Notes under the pieces: generated by a model | What the model was told of the DNA's origin: nothing | The model's database searches: none | The model's input: only the letters and a program-made list of their open reading frames with translations | Made by a program: the position numbers and the translations under genes | Part shown: one piece after another, positions 5,671-6,396 of the stretch | How the letters are laid out: the number at the start of each line of letters is the position of its first letter | Position numbering within the stretch: the first letter of the stretch is position 1 | NCBI GenBank assembly: GCA_027294925.1 | Contig: JAPULM010000011.1 | Location: 1 to 6,396 of the forward strand | Length of the DNA: 6,396 bases | Reading direction: 5' to 3' | DNA from: a bacterium | Lineage (GTDB): Bacteria > Tectomicrobia > Entotheonellia > Entotheonellales > Entotheonellaceae

Positions 5671-6396
5671 ATGCCAAGCCAATCGAACCCCATAGCAGAT
5701 ATGCCAACCGGCTCCGACAGCACGGCTTTACGACAAGCTGGTAATGAACACGTCTGGCTACATGCGTCACCGTGGCGTGCGCTGATGCAGGAGCCCGGCA
5801 AGCGTATTTTGGTTGAAGGAAATGGATGTATCGTCAAGGACATCGACGGCAACGAATATCTTGACGGATTGGCAGGATTGTGGCTGGTAAACGTCGGTCA
5901 CGGGCGCCAAGAAATCGCAGCGGCCATGGCAGCCCAGGCCAGCAAGCTTGCCTATGCCAGCTCCGCTCAAGCAACCACGGTGCCGGCTATTCAACTTGCC
6001 ACCCGCCTGGCCGAACTCACTCCGGGTGATCTCTCAACCGTGTTTTTTTGCAGTGGTGGTTCAGAAGCGGTGGAATCCGCCATTAAGATCGCGCGGCAAT
6101 ACCATCATCTGACCGATGCGCCGAAACGCTTTAAGATTATCGGGCGCCGCGGCTCTTACCACGGCTCAACTTACGGCGCCATGAGCGTCAGCGGTACCCG
6201 GCAAATGAACGAACCCTTCTTTAGCCCATTCATGCAAGGCACCATGCATGTTGCGCCGCCATTCTGTTACCGCTGCGACTATCATCACGTTTATCCCGAC
6301 TGTGATGTCTATTGTGTGGATGCAATTGAGCAGATGATTCAATTTGAAGGACCGGCAACGGTTGCGGCCGTTATTGCCGAACCGGTTTCCGCCTCT
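5671..6396 (+). CDS. Class III PLP-dependent aminotransferase, N-terminal part (runs off window)
   Basis: The first 242 residues are visible with no stop; the family is about 430-470 residues long. It is an omega-amino acid/amine transaminase type enzyme that moves an amino group from an amine or omega-amino acid to a keto acid such as pyruvate. Visible signatures are DGLAGLW (65-71) and NVGHG (74-78) near the substrate pocket, the phosphate-binding SGGSEAVESAIK (128-139), GSYHGSTYGAMS (161-172) with Y163 and H164 by the PLP ring, and E237-P238. The PLP-binding Asp and Schiff-base Lys lie beyond the window. A four-cysteine insertion C199-x2-C202-x8-C211-x3-C215 recalls the CYRCP...YPxC...C segment of one aminotransferase subgroup. 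AGGAG (5656-5660) lies 10 bases before the ATG; an in-frame ATG at 5701 has no ribosome site. It is divergent from the RRM-S21 operon. The substrate is not determined. Confidence 0.93.
   Translation, partial: MPSQSNPIADMPTGSDSTALRQAGNEHVWLHASPWRALMQEPGKRILVEGNGCIVKDIDGNEYLDGLAGLWLVNVGHGRQEIAAAMAAQASKLAYASSAQATTVPAIQLATRLAELTPGDLSTVFFCSGGSEAVESAIKIARQYHHLTDAPKRFKIIGRRGSYHGSTYGAMSVSGTRQMNEPFFSPFMQGTMHVAPPFCYRCDYHHVYPDCDVYCVDAIEQMIQFEGPATVAAVIAEPVSAS

Noticed and set aside
5493..5994. Two minus-strand ORFs opposite the aminotransferase and its upstream region
   Set aside because: They are mostly antisense to a well-supported aminotransferase reading frame and have no recognisable motifs.
1..6396. 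tRNA, rRNA, CRISPR, insertion sequence or phage signatures
   Set aside because: No conserved T-arm sequence, spaced repeat array, transposase motif or terminal inverted repeat was seen on either strand by eye.

Overview
This 6.4 kb window looks like ordinary chromosomal DNA from a proteobacterium of middling G+C. I see no transposase, phage gene, CRISPR array, tRNA or rRNA. The class is uncertain. The ribosomal protein S21 resembles the short alphaproteobacterial type, while the other genes are widespread in Gamma-, Beta- and Alphaproteobacteria. Six complete genes lie on the minus strand, and one truncated gene at the right end lies on the plus strand.

Read in the direction of minus-strand transcription (right to left), the layout is as follows. 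(1) A small RRM RNA-binding protein (4990-5289) is followed 4 bases later by an S21 ribosomal protein (4794-4985). A near-consensus sigma70 promoter precedes them, giving a predicted leader of about 180 nt. (2) A gap of about 340 bp with no convincing gene holds imperfect inverted repeats. (3) ilvD (2770-4452) encodes a complete dihydroxyacid dehydratase with all expected Fe-S, metal and catalytic residues. (4) A good sigma70 promoter at 2692-2720 drives an apparent two-gene unit: an extended-SDR NAD-dependent epimerase/dehydratase (1646-2605) and a CoxM-type FAD-binding subunit of a molybdenum hydroxylase (728-1606). No large (Mo) or small (2Fe-2S) partner subunit is in the window. (5) A TlpA/ResA-like exported thioredoxin-fold protein (16-555) ends the minus-strand series. 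On the plus strand, diverging from the RNA-binding protein gene, a class III PLP aminotransferase begins at 5671 and runs off the window end.

Functionally, the RRM/S21 pair looks like a translation or cold-adaptation module, since the same gene order is known from cyanobacteria. IlvD serves branched-chain amino acid synthesis. The epimerase and FAD subunit probably share a transcript, but their substrates cannot be read from sequence. The observations most worth a second look are the RRM-S21 pair with its long leader, the orphan FAD subunit, and a four-cysteine insertion in the aminotransferase. I do not see strong evidence for an undescribed multi-gene system here.
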